In this document: positions 34,959 through 43,917 of the stretch, one piece after another
Position numbering within the stretch: the first letter of the stretch is position 1
How the letters are laid out: each line of letters begins with the position of its first letter
Assembly (NCBI RefSeq): GCF_036670025.1
Contig: NZ_CP137640.1
Span: 2,080,001 to 2,144,000 of the forward strand
From: Bacillus_BD oryzisoli
GTDB taxonomy: Bacteria > Bacillota > Bacilli > Bacillales > Cytobacillaceae
Length of the DNA: 64,000 nucleotides
Reading direction: 5' to 3'
Notes under the pieces: generated by a model
Database searches by the model: none
What the model was told of the DNA's origin: nothing
The model's input: only the letters and a program-made list of their open reading frames with translations
Translations under genes and position numbers: made by a program

Positions 34959-35110
34959 GTGCGATCTGATTATAGGGAAAGTAGTACAATTTCACGTGAC
35001 ATTTATGAAATGGAAGGATTGATCCAAGGGGTCTTGCTGTCGTGAGTCGTTTAGCGGGAAATAATTATGCCAAAATTGGTGAGATATTTGAAATCGAAAG
35101 ACCAAAATAG
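34959..35110 (+). pseudogene. C-terminal remnant of a flavin reductase-like FMN-binding protein
   Basis: CDLIIGKVVQFHV in one frame and DPRGLAVVSRLAGNNYAKIG through FEIERPK and TAG in another reproduce the end of a flavin reductase (DIM6/NTAB type). A frameshift separates them near 35020 and the N-terminal two-thirds is missing. Confidence 0.8.
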
Positions 35111-35212
35111 TTTCACTAAATCTCTTGGTGAAATTGCCATAAAGAATAAGAAATAAAATAGATTAAATACTAGATACTGAAAATGGAATTTATAATAACG
35201 GAGGTAAGATGA

Positions 35213-35824
35213 ATGACAAACGTAAAATTAGCAGTGATCTATTACAGTGCAGGCGGAACTAATTATCGTTTAGCTGGGTGGGCTGAGGAAGCAGGAAGAG
35301 AAGCCGGTGCTGAAGTGAAGCTATTGAAGATACCTGAAACCGTTTCTCAAGAAAAAATTGAGGCAAATCCAGTATGGAAAGAACATGCAATAGAAACAGC
35401 ATGTATTCCTGAAGTGACTCTTGCTGATTTAGAATGGGCGGATGCCATTATTTTTAGTGTACCAACACGCTTTGGTACTATGGCTGGACAAATGAAATCA
35501 TTTTTAGATACAACGGGCCGTCTATGGGCTTCAGGTAAAACTGTAAACAAAGTAGTAAGCGCCATGACTTCTGCGCAAAATCCACATGGCGGTCAAGAAG
35601 CAACTCTTTTATCACTGTATACTTCTATGATGCACTGGGGTGCCGTTATCGCAACACCGGGTTATACAGACCCTTCTATCTTTGGGGCAGGTGGAAATCC
35701 TTATGGAACAAGTGTAACTGTAGGCCAAGATGGTAAAATGATTGAAGATGTAAAAGCAGCTGTAAAGCACCAAGCGAAACGTACGGTGACTGTAGCTGAA
35801 TGGGTGAAAAAAGGAAACCAATAA
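35213..35824 (+). CDS. wrbA: WrbA-type NAD(P)H:quinone oxidoreductase
   Basis: 203 residues. The flavodoxin-like FMN loop appears as VIYYSAGGTNYRLA (about 8-21), with FSVPTRFGTMAGQMKSFLDTTG (about 82-103) and the GGQEATLLSLYTSMMHWG region typical of WrbA. It carries out two-electron reduction of quinones. GGAGG lies eight bases before the ATG. No AATTCGAGATA site is seen immediately upstream, so it may be read through from mhqO or be independently expressed. Confidence 0.92.
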   Translation: MTNVKLAVIYYSAGGTNYRLAGWAEEAGREAGAEVKLLKIPETVSQEKIEANPVWKEHAIETACIPEVTLADLEWADAIIFSVPTRFGTMAGQMKSFLDTTGRLWASGKTVNKVVSAMTSAQNPHGGQEATLLSLYTSMMHWGAVIATPGYTDPSIFGAGGNPYGTSVTVGQDGKMIEDVKAAVKHQAKRTVTVAEWVKKGNQ

Positions 35825-35909
35825 TTTACAGTGAGCCAATCAGAATTAATTGATTGGCTTGTTTTTTAATATAAGTAAAGAGCAACCTTGTTAGGTGAAA
35901 GGAGAACTA

Positions 35910-37166
35910 ATGATTAATAGCACTAAAGCCATACCAAAATTGGGCTATGAAGCGTTTGAACTAATCTGGAATAATACAAATGACGCTATATTTACGATTG
36001 GCTATGACGGGGCAATCCTAACCATTAACCGTGCTTTTACAGATATATTGGGATGGGATATGTTAGAATTGAAAGAGGTATCCATGCCACCTTTCATTAT
36101 TCATAATGAAGTACAGCAAAAACAATTAGATTTATTTAAACAGGGAAAAAACCTTCCTTATTTTGTTACCAAAAGAAAAAGGAAGGATGGGAAAATCATC
36201 GAAGTTTTAGCATCCTATAGATCTATTAATAATGGAGAGGTTCTAGCGATAGGTATGTATAAGGACTTTACAGAACAAATGGAAATGCAAAGGAGACTTC
36301 AATCAAGTGAAGAATGTTATCGAAATTTAATTGAATTCTTACCTGATGCAATTTTTGTGAAAAATAAAGAACATATTGTCTTTGTAAATTCAGCAGGTGT
36401 TAGATTATTTGGGGCAGAAGATATTGAAGATATTATCGGTCATTCCTTTTGGGAGTTTATTTGGACAGAGAAAAAAGATGAAATCGAAAATAATATGAAT
36501 TTAATAACTAATCAAAACCAGGAAGTGATGGTAGAAAGATTTGTTCGATTTGATGGGAAAGTCATATGGGCTGAAATGATGGTCATGCCGATCACATATA
36601 AAGGTGAACCAGTTATCCAAGTTCAAATTCGTGATATTACAGAAAAGAAAAATTATGAAATGCAATTAGAATATTTGGCTTTTCATGATCCATTAACAGG
36701 ATTAAGCAATCGAAGATATTTTATTGAAATGATGGGTCAAATGATGGAAAAGGCAGAAGATCTAGGACATATGTTGGCCATCATGTATATTGATATCGAT
36801 AAATTTAAACAGATTAACGATTCATTAGGTCACGGTATAGGTGATGAACTACTCAAACAATTTGCAAAGAGGCTGAAAGAAAATGTTAGAAAAAACGATA
36901 TCCTTTGTCGAATTGGCGGAGATGAATTTCTAGTATTATTAAGTAACATTAAAGAGAAAAAATGTATTGGGGAAATTGCGGAAAGATTGTATGCAGCTTT
37001 TCAAATACCTTACAAATTTAAAGATCAGGAGATTGTCGTAACTTTAAGTATTGGTATTTCTATTTTTCCTGAAAGTGCAACAGATTCTAGATCTTTAATA
37101 CTCTATGCAGATCAAGCGCTATATAAAGCGAAAGAAAAACGAAATCGGATTGTATTTCATCATTGA
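35910..37166 (+). CDS. Diguanylate cyclase with two PAS domains
   Basis: 418 residues from ATG 35910 (AAAGGAG five bases upstream). PAS 1 spans about 12-125 (NDAIFTIGYDGAILTINRAF), PAS 2 about 135-250 (PDAIFVKNKEHIVFVNSAG; VQIRDITEKK), and the GGDEF domain about 255-418. LEYLAFHDPLTGLSNRRYF and the intact active site CRIGGDEFLVLLS are present, with no clear RxxD inhibitory site in the four residues expected. There are no membrane segments. It makes c-di-GMP in answer to a cytosolic signal sensed by PAS. Confidence 0.92.
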   Translation: MINSTKAIPKLGYEAFELIWNNTNDAIFTIGYDGAILTINRAFTDILGWDMLELKEVSMPPFIIHNEVQQKQLDLFKQGKNLPYFVTKRKRKDGKIIEVLASYRSINNGEVLAIGMYKDFTEQMEMQRRLQSSEECYRNLIEFLPDAIFVKNKEHIVFVNSAGVRLFGAEDIEDIIGHSFWEFIWTEKKDEIENNMNLITNQNQEVMVERFVRFDGKVIWAEMMVMPITYKGEPVIQVQIRDITEKKNYEMQLEYLAFHDPLTGLSNRRYFIEMMGQMMEKAEDLGHMLAIMYIDIDKFKQINDSLGHGIGDELLKQFAKRLKENVRKNDILCRIGGDEFLVLLSNIKEKKCIGEIAERLYAAFQIPYKFKDQEIVVTLSIGISIFPESATDSRSLILYADQALYKAKEKRNRIVFHH

Positions 37167-37174
37167 AAGTTTAT

Positions 37175-37347
37175 TTTATACGAATTCAGGATATGTGGAA
37201 CGCTATTATTTTGGTTCATTATATACCAAAGTTGTACCACAAATTTTCTTTGAAATTGCAACAGATGGTGCTGGATTCATGGGAGATGAACCCTATGAAA
37301 CGCTTGGGGAAAAATTAGTACGCCCAATTGATACAAAGGCAAGTTGA
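37175..37347 (+). pseudogene. C-terminal fragment of a VOC dioxygenase
   Basis: SGYVERYYFGSLYTKVVPQI, FFEIATDGAGFMGDEPYET and LGEKLVRPIDTKAS match the end of the gene at 26972, with a deletion of about 50 bases between GEKL and VRPIDT. No start or first module is present. It lies right after the cyclase gene and just before the next operator promoter. Confidence 0.88.
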
Positions 37348-37394
37348 TTGACAATAAATCCTGTTTGCTTTAATATTACCTTGAAGTCGAGATA
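37348..37394 (+). promoter_or_regulatory. Promoter with MhqR-like operator before the nitroreductase gene
   Basis: TTGACA (37348-37353), 17-bp spacer, TAATAT (37371-37376), then TACCTTGAAGTCGAGATA (37377-37394) without a gap. Confidence 0.85.
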
Positions 37395-37447
37395 TATCGT
37401 TTGAAGATATATAAATTAAAGACTTGAATAATGGAGGAATACTTATA

Positions 37448-38059
37448 ATGACCATTGCATTGACAACAGATTTTTATACTGTACTTAAAGAAAGACGTTC
37501 ATATTACGGAATTAATAAAGATGTACAAGTATCTGATGAAAGAATTAAAGAAATTGTTGAATTTGCTGTAAAATATACTCCATCTGCTTTCAATTCTCAA
37601 ACGGCACGTCTTGTTGTATTGACAGGAGAAGCACATGATAAATTATGGGACATTACAACTGAAACGTTAAGAGAAGTGGTTGGAGAAGGTGATTTTACTG
37701 GAACTCAACAAAAAATGGATACCTTTAAAGCTGGATATGGAACTGTACTATTCTTTGAAGACGAAGCAATAGTGAAATCTCTTCAAGAACAATTCGCTTT
37801 ATACGCTGAAAATTTCCCAATCTGGTCAAACCAAGCATCAGGTATGCACCAATTAGTGGTATGGTCAGCATTAGAAGCAGAGGGACTAGGGGCATCTTTA
37901 CAACACTATAATCCGCTAATTGATGATGAAGTGAAAAATGAGTGGAATATCCCAGGTAATTGGAAATTGATTGCACAAATGCCATTTGGAAATCCAACAG
38001 CTCCAGTTGGGGAAAAAGAATTCCAACCATTGGAGGATCGTGTTAAATTTTATAAGTAA
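37448..38059 (+). CDS. Nitroreductase family protein (MhqN/YodC-like)
   Basis: 203 residues. DFYTVLKERRSYYGI at the N-terminus is the FMN phosphate-binding part, followed by TPSAFNSQTARLVVLTGEAH and the FMN-binding GLGASLQHYNPLI. The form fits the YdfN/MhqN-YodC subgroup, quinone- and nitro-compound-induced in B. subtilis. ATG 37448 has TGGAGG about ten bases upstream. It stands behind a consensus promoter with the operator on the -10 side, and ends at a terminator. Confidence 0.9.
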   Translation: MTIALTTDFYTVLKERRSYYGINKDVQVSDERIKEIVEFAVKYTPSAFNSQTARLVVLTGEAHDKLWDITTETLREVVGEGDFTGTQQKMDTFKAGYGTVLFFEDEAIVKSLQEQFALYAENFPIWSNQASGMHQLVVWSALEAEGLGASLQHYNPLIDDEVKNEWNIPGNWKLIAQMPFGNPTAPVGEKEFQPLEDRVKFYK

Positions 38060-38160
38060 AATAAAAAGTAAGAGAAATGCGCTTTAGATAAGCTGTATCG
38101 TACTAATCATAAAGTTTGAAAAATGATTCTCTTATAGTTCAAGAAAAATTTGATGTACTA

Positions 38161-38193
38161 AAGGTCTGGTGAGCGTTTTCATCAGACCTTTTT
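38161..38193 (+). terminator. Terminator after the nitroreductase gene
   Basis: AAGGTCTGGTGA and TCATCAGACCTT arms followed by TTT. Confidence 0.8.
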
Positions 38194-38249
38194 CATTGAT
38201 AATATATTTTTAATTTCTTCGCTTGTTTATAATTTCACGATATCAAACA

Positions 38250-38720
38250 GTTTGAATTTAATGACTTCAACCATATCGAACAGAACAACAGAATATATGG
38301 ATAATAGACTTACTAGATGTTCAATGAGAAAAGGAAAATGTGAAATACTAGGAAATTTTCTTTTCGCAGATGAAGTTCATTGCCATCATTACTTGCCCAC
38401 ATCTTTAGGGGGAACTGATGTTTATAATAATCTAAGGATCCTCCATAAAAACGTTCATAAACTTATTCAAGCAACTAACCAGTTAACCATCGACTATAAT
38501 CTGAAGTTAATTAGCCCAGATAATAGTTAGTTAAAGAAAATTAACCAATTTAGTAAAGTCTGTAATCTTCTATTAATTTAATTTTATCATTAAGATGGAA
38601 CGCCGTGAGCGATGAAAGTCGCATATACGGTGTGTGGAACGGGGGAAAAGGTCAGACAGAAATGTCTGTTTGCGGAGGGAATCCAGCAGTATCCAAAGAC
38701 TTACCTATCGTTATCATATG
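38250..38720 (+). mobile_element. 3' remnant of a group II intron
   Basis: The region 38270-38530 encodes only the HNH endonuclease end of an intron reverse transcriptase/maturase: NRTTEYMDNRLTRCSMRKGK, then FADEVHCHHYLPTSLGGTDV and NLRILHKNVHKLIQATN. After it, 38595-38640 has the domain V hairpin (GCCGTGAGCGATGAAAGTCG and its partner CATATACGGTGTG), and a domain VI-like segment runs to the CCTATCGTTAT end near 38715. The reverse transcriptase domain and the whole 5' part are missing. Confidence 0.88.
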
Positions 38721-38756
38721 TTTTGGTTATCAACTTACAGGAAAGAAGTGTATGAA

Positions 38757-39632
38757 ATGGAATGGCAGCAGCTTGAATATTTTCGTGTAGTCGCCAAAAC
38801 AGAACATTTTCATAAAGCAGCAGAGTTATTGAACATTTCTCAGCCAGCCCTAAGCCGTTCAATTATAAAGCTAGAAGCAGAATTAGGAATTTCCCTTTTT
38901 GAGCGTGTTGGACGTTCTGTTAAGCTAAATAAATTTGGAAGTGTTTTTTTAAAACGTGTTGAAAATGGATTAAATGAGATTTCAAATGGAGTGCAGGAAA
39001 TCAATCAACTGAAAAACCCTTACACTGGAACCGTTTCCATTGCCTTTCTACAGACATTCGGCATTTCTATTTTGCCAGAAATCGTCAGGGATTTTAATGA
39101 ACAATATCCCCATGTGGAAATTCAGCTTTATCAGAATAATATTTTTTCCAGTATTCAGCAGCTTCTAAACAGAGAAGTGGATTTATGTCTAATCACACCT
39201 GTTAAGGGTCATCCAGAAATCAACTGGCAATCATTATTTGATGAGGAGTTGTTCTTATACGTACCTGCTAACCATCGATTGGCAGAAAGGTCTTCAATAT
39301 CTCTTAGTGAAATAGGTAAAGAAAATTTTATTGCTTTTAAGAAGGAGCTGGGGATGAGGGAGGTTATTAACAACTTTTGTGAAGAAGCAGGCTTTACACC
39401 AGTCATTAAATTTGAAGGAGAGGATGTTCCCACTTTAGCAGGTCTTGTTTCTGCGGGCCTGGGAATCACGATTATCCCTGAATTTGCTGGAATCAGTTCT
39501 GGAAAAATTAAAAAAATATTCATTTCGGAACCATATTGCCATAGAGAAATCGGTCTTGCCTGGTTAAAAGGTAATAATCTTACACCTTCGGGAGATTTAT
39601 TTCGAAAGTGTGTAATTGAACTATTTAAGTGA
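38757..39632 (+). CDS. LysR family regulator
   Basis: 291 residues. MEWQQLEYFRVVAKTEHFHKA with SQPALSRSIIKLEAELGISLFER is the LysR helix-turn-helix, and the effector domain follows from about residue 90. GAAAGAAG is a modest RBS for ATG 38757, which lies only ~40 bases after the intron remnant. An MFS transporter gene lies downstream on the same strand, as in the yybE-yybF pair of B. subtilis. The ligand is unknown. Confidence 0.88.
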   Translation: MEWQQLEYFRVVAKTEHFHKAAELLNISQPALSRSIIKLEAELGISLFERVGRSVKLNKFGSVFLKRVENGLNEISNGVQEINQLKNPYTGTVSIAFLQTFGISILPEIVRDFNEQYPHVEIQLYQNNIFSSIQQLLNREVDLCLITPVKGHPEINWQSLFDEELFLYVPANHRLAERSSISLSEIGKENFIAFKKELGMREVINNFCEEAGFTPVIKFEGEDVPTLAGLVSAGLGITIIPEFAGISSGKIKKIFISEPYCHREIGLAWLKGNNLTPSGDLFRKCVIELFK

Positions 39633-39847
39633 GTATGTCACACACTTCTAACTGTTAAAATTATATACAGTGTTTTATTTGAATGAAAGAGGTTTTAGCG
39701 ATAGTTGATAGTATTAAAATGATTGTTTTTTTGATATTAGATTACAAAAAGTTATTATTTTGATAATTATAATATATTGGACGTTATTAATATTTGGGAG
39801 TACACTACAAGTGAATATTCGCATTCTAGAACAAAGGGGGAATTAAC

Positions 39848-41101
39848 TTGTCACGGTCTTCTTGGATGGTATTATGGGCAGCGTTTTCAGCAGGTGTCAT
39901 TGCAACACTTGTTCAATTTTCGATCCCACCAATCCTTTCTTTAATTAAAGATCAGTATGGATTAAGTTACACAGATTCTGCTCTGTTAATGTCACTATTT
40001 GCTTTAGCCACTCTTTTATCTGCAGTACCGGGTGGATTTATTGTACAAAGGCATGGGGTACGGAAAATTGGTTTATTAGGGATAGGGATTATGTTTATTG
40101 GTGTTCTTACATGTCTCTTAGCAAATAGTTATGGGGTTATTCTATTTGGTAGGATTATTGAAGGAATCGGTTTTGGATTAGTTTCTGTTGCGGCGCCTTC
40201 AGCCATTGGTCAATATGTTGCCCCAAGGATGATGAGTATCGCAATGGGGATCTGGTCTACTTGGATTCCTGTTGGCAGCTTATTGATGTTTTTATTTGCA
40301 CCAAAACTTGTATTAAATTACAAATCCGATGTATATTGGATTTTTCTCATGATTGTGATCGCGCTATGTTTTCTATTTTATGCTATGGTCATTCCAAAAC
40401 AAGTATTAGTTAAGTCAAGAAAGGGCGCAGATACCTTAGAAACTAATACGCCTAAACTGAAGAAAGAAGTTTTGCTAAGTGAGATTAAAAATAAGAATGT
40501 ATGGTGGGCGGCTCTTGCTTTCGCTTCTTTTACTTTTGCGTTCTTCTCCTTTAACACATGGATTTCTACTTACTTAACGGAAACAACTTCTATGAGTCTT
40601 GCAGCTGCTTCGTTAGTTCCAAGCCTGGTAGCGTTGCTAACGATGACAAGCAATTTATTTTCTGGGATACTTTTAAATAAATTAGGAAATCATTTATACG
40701 TCTTTTTGATACCTCCACTTATATTTGTCCTTGCATGGCCTTTCTTTACCAACAGCTCGCTAGCAGTTTTGTATGGAGTAGCTGCCATCATGGGATTATT
40801 TAGCGGATTTATGCCAACAATTATCTTTGCTTCTGCACCACTTTTAGCAAAAAGGAAAGAGACCATTGGAATTGTTATGTCCATCATCATTATTGGTGAA
40901 AATACTGGTATCTTAATAGGACCTGAAGTATTTGGCTTACTCCGTGAATGGACTGGTCAGTATACAGCTAGCTACTGGATTCTATCGATTGCGAGTCTAT
41001 TAATGTTGGTGTCTAGTCTGAAAATCTGGAAATCAGGGGTATTTAAGCCAAAAAATTCTTCAAATATAAATATACAAGACAATGCCGCATCAATGGATTA
41101 A
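39848..41101 (+). CDS. MFS transporter (CynX/YybF-like)
   Basis: 417 residues, 12 helices. It starts at TTG 39848 seven bases after AAGGGGG. VPGGFIVQRHGVRKIG is the loop 2-3 motif and GIGFGLVSVAAPSAIGQYVAP fits the anion/cyanate-nimT branch. It sits 215 bases after a LysR gene and is probably controlled by it. The substrate is unknown. Confidence 0.85.
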   Translation: MSRSSWMVLWAAFSAGVIATLVQFSIPPILSLIKDQYGLSYTDSALLMSLFALATLLSAVPGGFIVQRHGVRKIGLLGIGIMFIGVLTCLLANSYGVILFGRIIEGIGFGLVSVAAPSAIGQYVAPRMMSIAMGIWSTWIPVGSLLMFLFAPKLVLNYKSDVYWIFLMIVIALCFLFYAMVIPKQVLVKSRKGADTLETNTPKLKKEVLLSEIKNKNVWWAALAFASFTFAFFSFNTWISTYLTETTSMSLAAASLVPSLVALLTMTSNLFSGILLNKLGNHLYVFLIPPLIFVLAWPFFTNSSLAVLYGVAAIMGLFSGFMPTIIFASAPLLAKRKETIGIVMSIIIIGENTGILIGPEVFGLLREWTGQYTASYWILSIASLLMLVSSLKIWKSGVFKPKNSSNINIQDNAASMD

Positions 41102-41249
41102 AAAGAATAGAAAGTCTTACTTATTAACACATACACTGCTGGCTAGCTCTAGGTGCCAACCCCAACGGCTCTTTGGTCAATGGAAAATAGGCAGGTAAAG
41201 AAGTTTGACTTTACAACCAGCTATTTATTCCAACTTGTCTTTTGTCTAA

Positions 41250-41294
41250 AATAGAAAATATCTCCTTACCTTTTGGTAGGAGATATTTTCTATT
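41250..41294. terminator. Very strong bidirectional terminator
   Basis: AATAGAAAATATCTCCTTACC and its complement flank TTTT: a 21-bp perfect stem between convergent genes. Confidence 0.92.
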
Positions 41295-41301
41295 ATTTTA
41301 G

Positions 41302-42066
41302 TTATTTACCTTCTTTAGCATTGAACATATCTTCAGCATATTGGGCACCTAATCCGTATGCTCCACCATGTTCTTTAGCAATAGATAATACTTCATCATA
41401 AGTTTCTTGGTTTGCCCAGTCACGTTGTAATTCTAACATATATTGCATCCAAGTAATTGGTGTTGCACCAGCTTGAATCATGCGCTCAACCGCCATATCA
41501 TGTGCTTCTGTAGTTACACCGCCTGAAGCATCGGTTACTACATAGACTTCATAACCGTCTTCAAGTGCGTCTAGTACTGGCATAACGACACAAACCTCGG
41601 TCCAAAGGCCCGCAACGACCAATTTTTTATTGCCAGCCTTCTGTACTTCATTCACAACATTTTTATCATCCCATGCATTCATAGATGTACGATCAATAAT
41701 TTTTTCATCAGGAAATACTGCTTTAATTTCTGGGAAGATTTGACCACTAAATGTATCAGCAGCTACTGTTGACAATATAGTTGGTACATTAAATACTTTT
41801 GCTGATTTCGCTAATGCTTCTACGTTGTTACGAACTAGAGTTACATCATGTGATTTAGTAGCAAAAGCCATCTGTGGCTGGTGATCAATCATCAATAATG
41901 TATGATTCGAAGGTGTTAGAATGTCATCTGATGTCTTTGTATTTACTTTTACTTCTTGGGCTGCTTCTGCTGTTAAATTTAAACTATTACTTGTTACTGC
42001 TCCAGCTCCTAATGCCATAGATAAGGCCATTCCTGCTATTGTTAATTTTTTGTATACCTTGTTCAT
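41302..42066 (-). CDS. Exported isochorismatase-fold cysteine hydrolase
   Basis: 254 residues with an unmistakable Sec signal peptide (NKVYKK, a hydrophobic core LTIAGMALSMALGAGAVT, then a TAEA-AQ cleavage site near residue 35). The rest is an isochorismatase-like domain of the YcaC type: catalytic Asp in TLLMIDHQPQ (about 62), and the nucleophile Cys in VAGLWTEVCVVMPVLDAL (about 160). Family members are normally cytosolic amidases. Three AATTCGAGATA-type sites and a consensus promoter lie upstream on the minus strand. The substrate is unknown. Confidence 0.85.
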   Translation of the reverse strand: MNKVYKKLTIAGMALSMALGAGAVTSNSLNLTAEAAQEVKVNTKTSDDILTPSNHTLLMIDHQPQMAFATKSHDVTLVRNNVEALAKSAKVFNVPTILSTVAADTFSGQIFPEIKAVFPDEKIIDRTSMNAWDDKNVVNEVQKAGNKKLVVAGLWTEVCVVMPVLDALEDGYEVYVVTDASGGVTTEAHDMAVERMIQAGATPITWMQYMLELQRDWANQETYDEVLSIAKEHGGAYGLGAQYAEDMFNAKEGK

Positions 42067-42120
42067 TTTATTTACTCTCCTATTGTGATTAATTTTTATT
42101 TGTGATTCTTATAAACTATA

Positions 42121-42140
42121 AATTGCTATACCTAGCAATT
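42121..42140. other. 20-bp inverted repeat in the hydrolase leader
   Basis: AATTGCTATACCTAGCAATT: perfect eight-base arms around TACC, about 55 bases upstream of the start codon at 42066 on the transcribed side. It could be an operator or an mRNA hairpin. Confidence 0.5.
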
Positions 42141-42176
42141 ATTTAATTTTTACTAAATTACCCTCCCTTATTATAG

Positions 42177-42359
42177 TTTTGAATTCGGGATTACTTTAAT
42201 ACTTTGATAGATTAATTAAACATTTAATTAATAAATCTTCAATTAATAAATCTTTAATTAAAAAATATTGATTTAATTAATCTTGAATTCGAGATAAATA
42301 TATTATACTCTTGTTATGTTGTCAACTACCTTCAATTTGAATATTTTTAATTCGAGATA
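42177..42359 (-). promoter_or_regulatory. Promoter and MhqR-like operators of the exported hydrolase
   Basis: On the minus strand TTGACA (42325-42320), a 17-bp spacer and TATATT (42302-42297) abut TATCTCGAATTCAAGATT (42296-42279). Two further sites flank it: AATTCGAGATA in 42342-42359 and TTTTGAATTCGGGATTA in 42177-42193. The intervening DNA has AATTAATAAATCTT direct repeats. Confidence 0.82.
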
Positions 42360-42855
42360 TTTGTTGGCTTGTTATCTTATATTTTGCAGGTGAAATGACC
42401 TACATAAAACTGGACCTCAACGTTACAATTTGGGTCCAGTTTTTCTTTATTTAAAACTACATAGATAGTAATTATTTAAAATTTAGCAACTTTTGTAATT
42501 TGTAAATGATCTTTTAAACTTAGTAAAAAAGTCTTGATTAAATAATTTTAAAACGAGAAGAAAGATCTACCTAATTTTTGAAGATTAAATACAGCGTGAG
42601 CCCTAAATGCCAACAGTCCATACCGGCTAATCTATGGAGATACGAATTCCAGAAAAGAAAGAAAAGCTTTAGCAGCAATTGCAAGTGTTGGTTTGGTTAT
42701 CACACCTTCGGATGTTTCCATAGTCCGTTGTACAGTGTAGGCTCTACCTGATAAGTACCGCTAACGATCATCAGTGGGGGATGAAGAAAAACACTAGCTG
42801 ATGGAAGTCTTTTTTGTAAAGAAGCGAATTAAACGTTTCTTTGCTCTTTAAGAAA
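42360..42855. other. Gap with unidentified remnants
   Basis: No intact gene. A hairpin AAACTGGACC/GGGTCCAGTTTTT (42405-42444) is terminator-like. The stretch 42590-42790 is less AT-rich than its flanks and looks like decayed coding or mobile-element DNA (for example GTGGGGGATGAAG near 42777 and CTACCTGATAAGTACCG near 42747), but I could not identify it. Confidence 0.35.
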
Positions 42856-42902
42856 TTGACAATTTTGATTAATAATTTTATAGTTATCTTGAAATCGAGA
42901 TA
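42856..42902 (+). promoter_or_regulatory. Promoter with MhqR-like operator before the pirin pseudogene
   Basis: TTGACA (42856-42861), 17-bp spacer, TATAGT (42879-42884), then TATCTTGAAATCGAGATA (42885-42902), the same layout as at mhqO and the nitroreductase. Confidence 0.85.
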
Positions 42903-42918
42903 TATTGAGGTGAGAGAT

Positions 42919-43504
42919 ATGATTCAAATTATTCGTTTCCATTAAAAATGATTGGTTAGAGAGTAATTTTAGTTTTTCATTTGGTAAAAACTATGATGAA
43001 TCTAATATCCGATTTGGTTCTCTTCGTGTTTTTAATGATGATATTGTCCAAGCTGGAAAGGGATTCTCCATTCATTCGCGTAGGGAAGCAGAAATTGTAT
43101 CTATTGTATTGAAGGGCCAATTTAAGCATGAGGATAGTTAGGGGAATAGTGGAATTTTGCGATTTGGAAATGTTCAGCTCTAGGAGGATATTACATATGA
43201 TGTAGACGCCATGCATAATCTGCTGCTACCTATTGTTTCCTCAACTCCAACCGAAGGAATGAAAAAAATCCATAGTGATGATACATTATTTTTATCGAAA
43301 TTAGATTCCGGAGAAGAACTTTTCTTTCAACAAAAACAAGGAAGAATGGTGTATGTCTTTGTCATTGAGGGTGAACTAGTCTTAAATCATGCATTTGTCG
43401 TTGGTCAAAGAGACAGTGCACGTATTTCTGATTTAGATGAACTTACAATAAAAGCAAAGAAAGAAACCTTCTTTTTATTTATTGATTTAGCAGGTGGTGA
43501 ATAG
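42919..43504 (+). pseudogene. Pirin family pseudogene
   Basis: ATG 42919 (after GAGGTGAG) begins MIQIIRFH and meets TAA. Further on SNFSFSFGKNYDESNIRFGS, RVFNDDIVQAGKGFSIHSRR, REAEIVSIVLKGQFKHEDS and GNSGILRFGNVQ identify a pirin (YhaK-like quercetinase fold), with several stops and loss of the central metal-site segment. From 43211 to 43504 the C-terminal half (MHNLLLPIVSSTPTEGMKKI onward) is open without interruption. Confidence 0.88.
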
Positions 43505-43505
43505 T

Positions 43506-43778
43506 TTGTTATTGATTCGTCATTCAGTCGGAAGTCGCCTTTTTTATCAAACAGATCATTATGGTATTCAGCCAAAAGAAGATAAGTGGATCATTTCTGT
43601 TTCAATCCCAGAAGAACAGGCGAAAGAGATTATGAAATTTAAAGAAGAATTAAATTTATTTGAAGTTGAGGAAAACCAAAAGACATGGTATCACTCATCA
43701 GATGCTGATATTGTGTTTAATAAGGAGCATAATCAGCTTACAGTTTTTGCAGATCATAAGACAGTGTATCCAGTTTAA
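43506..43778 (+). CDS. Small hypothetical protein behind the pirin pseudogene
   Basis: About 90 residues, starting at TTG 43506 after AGGTGGTG, or at GTG 43494. It overlaps or touches the pirin stop. The sequence reads LLLIRHSVGSRLFYQTDHYG, later ISVSIPEEQAKEIMKF and ends TVFADHKTVYPV. It is soluble and charged, with no known motif. It probably belonged to the pirin operon and may be kept or be decaying. Confidence 0.5.
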   Translation: MLLIRHSVGSRLFYQTDHYGIQPKEDKWIISVSIPEEQAKEIMKFKEELNLFEVEENQKTWYHSSDADIVFNKEHNQLTVFADHKTVYPV

Positions 43779-43917
43779 ATGAAGAAATTACTAGCAGATT
43801 CCTGTGACTCTAAACAATTGGTAATAGATGATTATTGTATTTAGTATATAATAGATAAGATAAATGTCTGACTGGATTACTGACACTCTATTCATGATGA
43901 ATAGACTGTCTCTTTTA

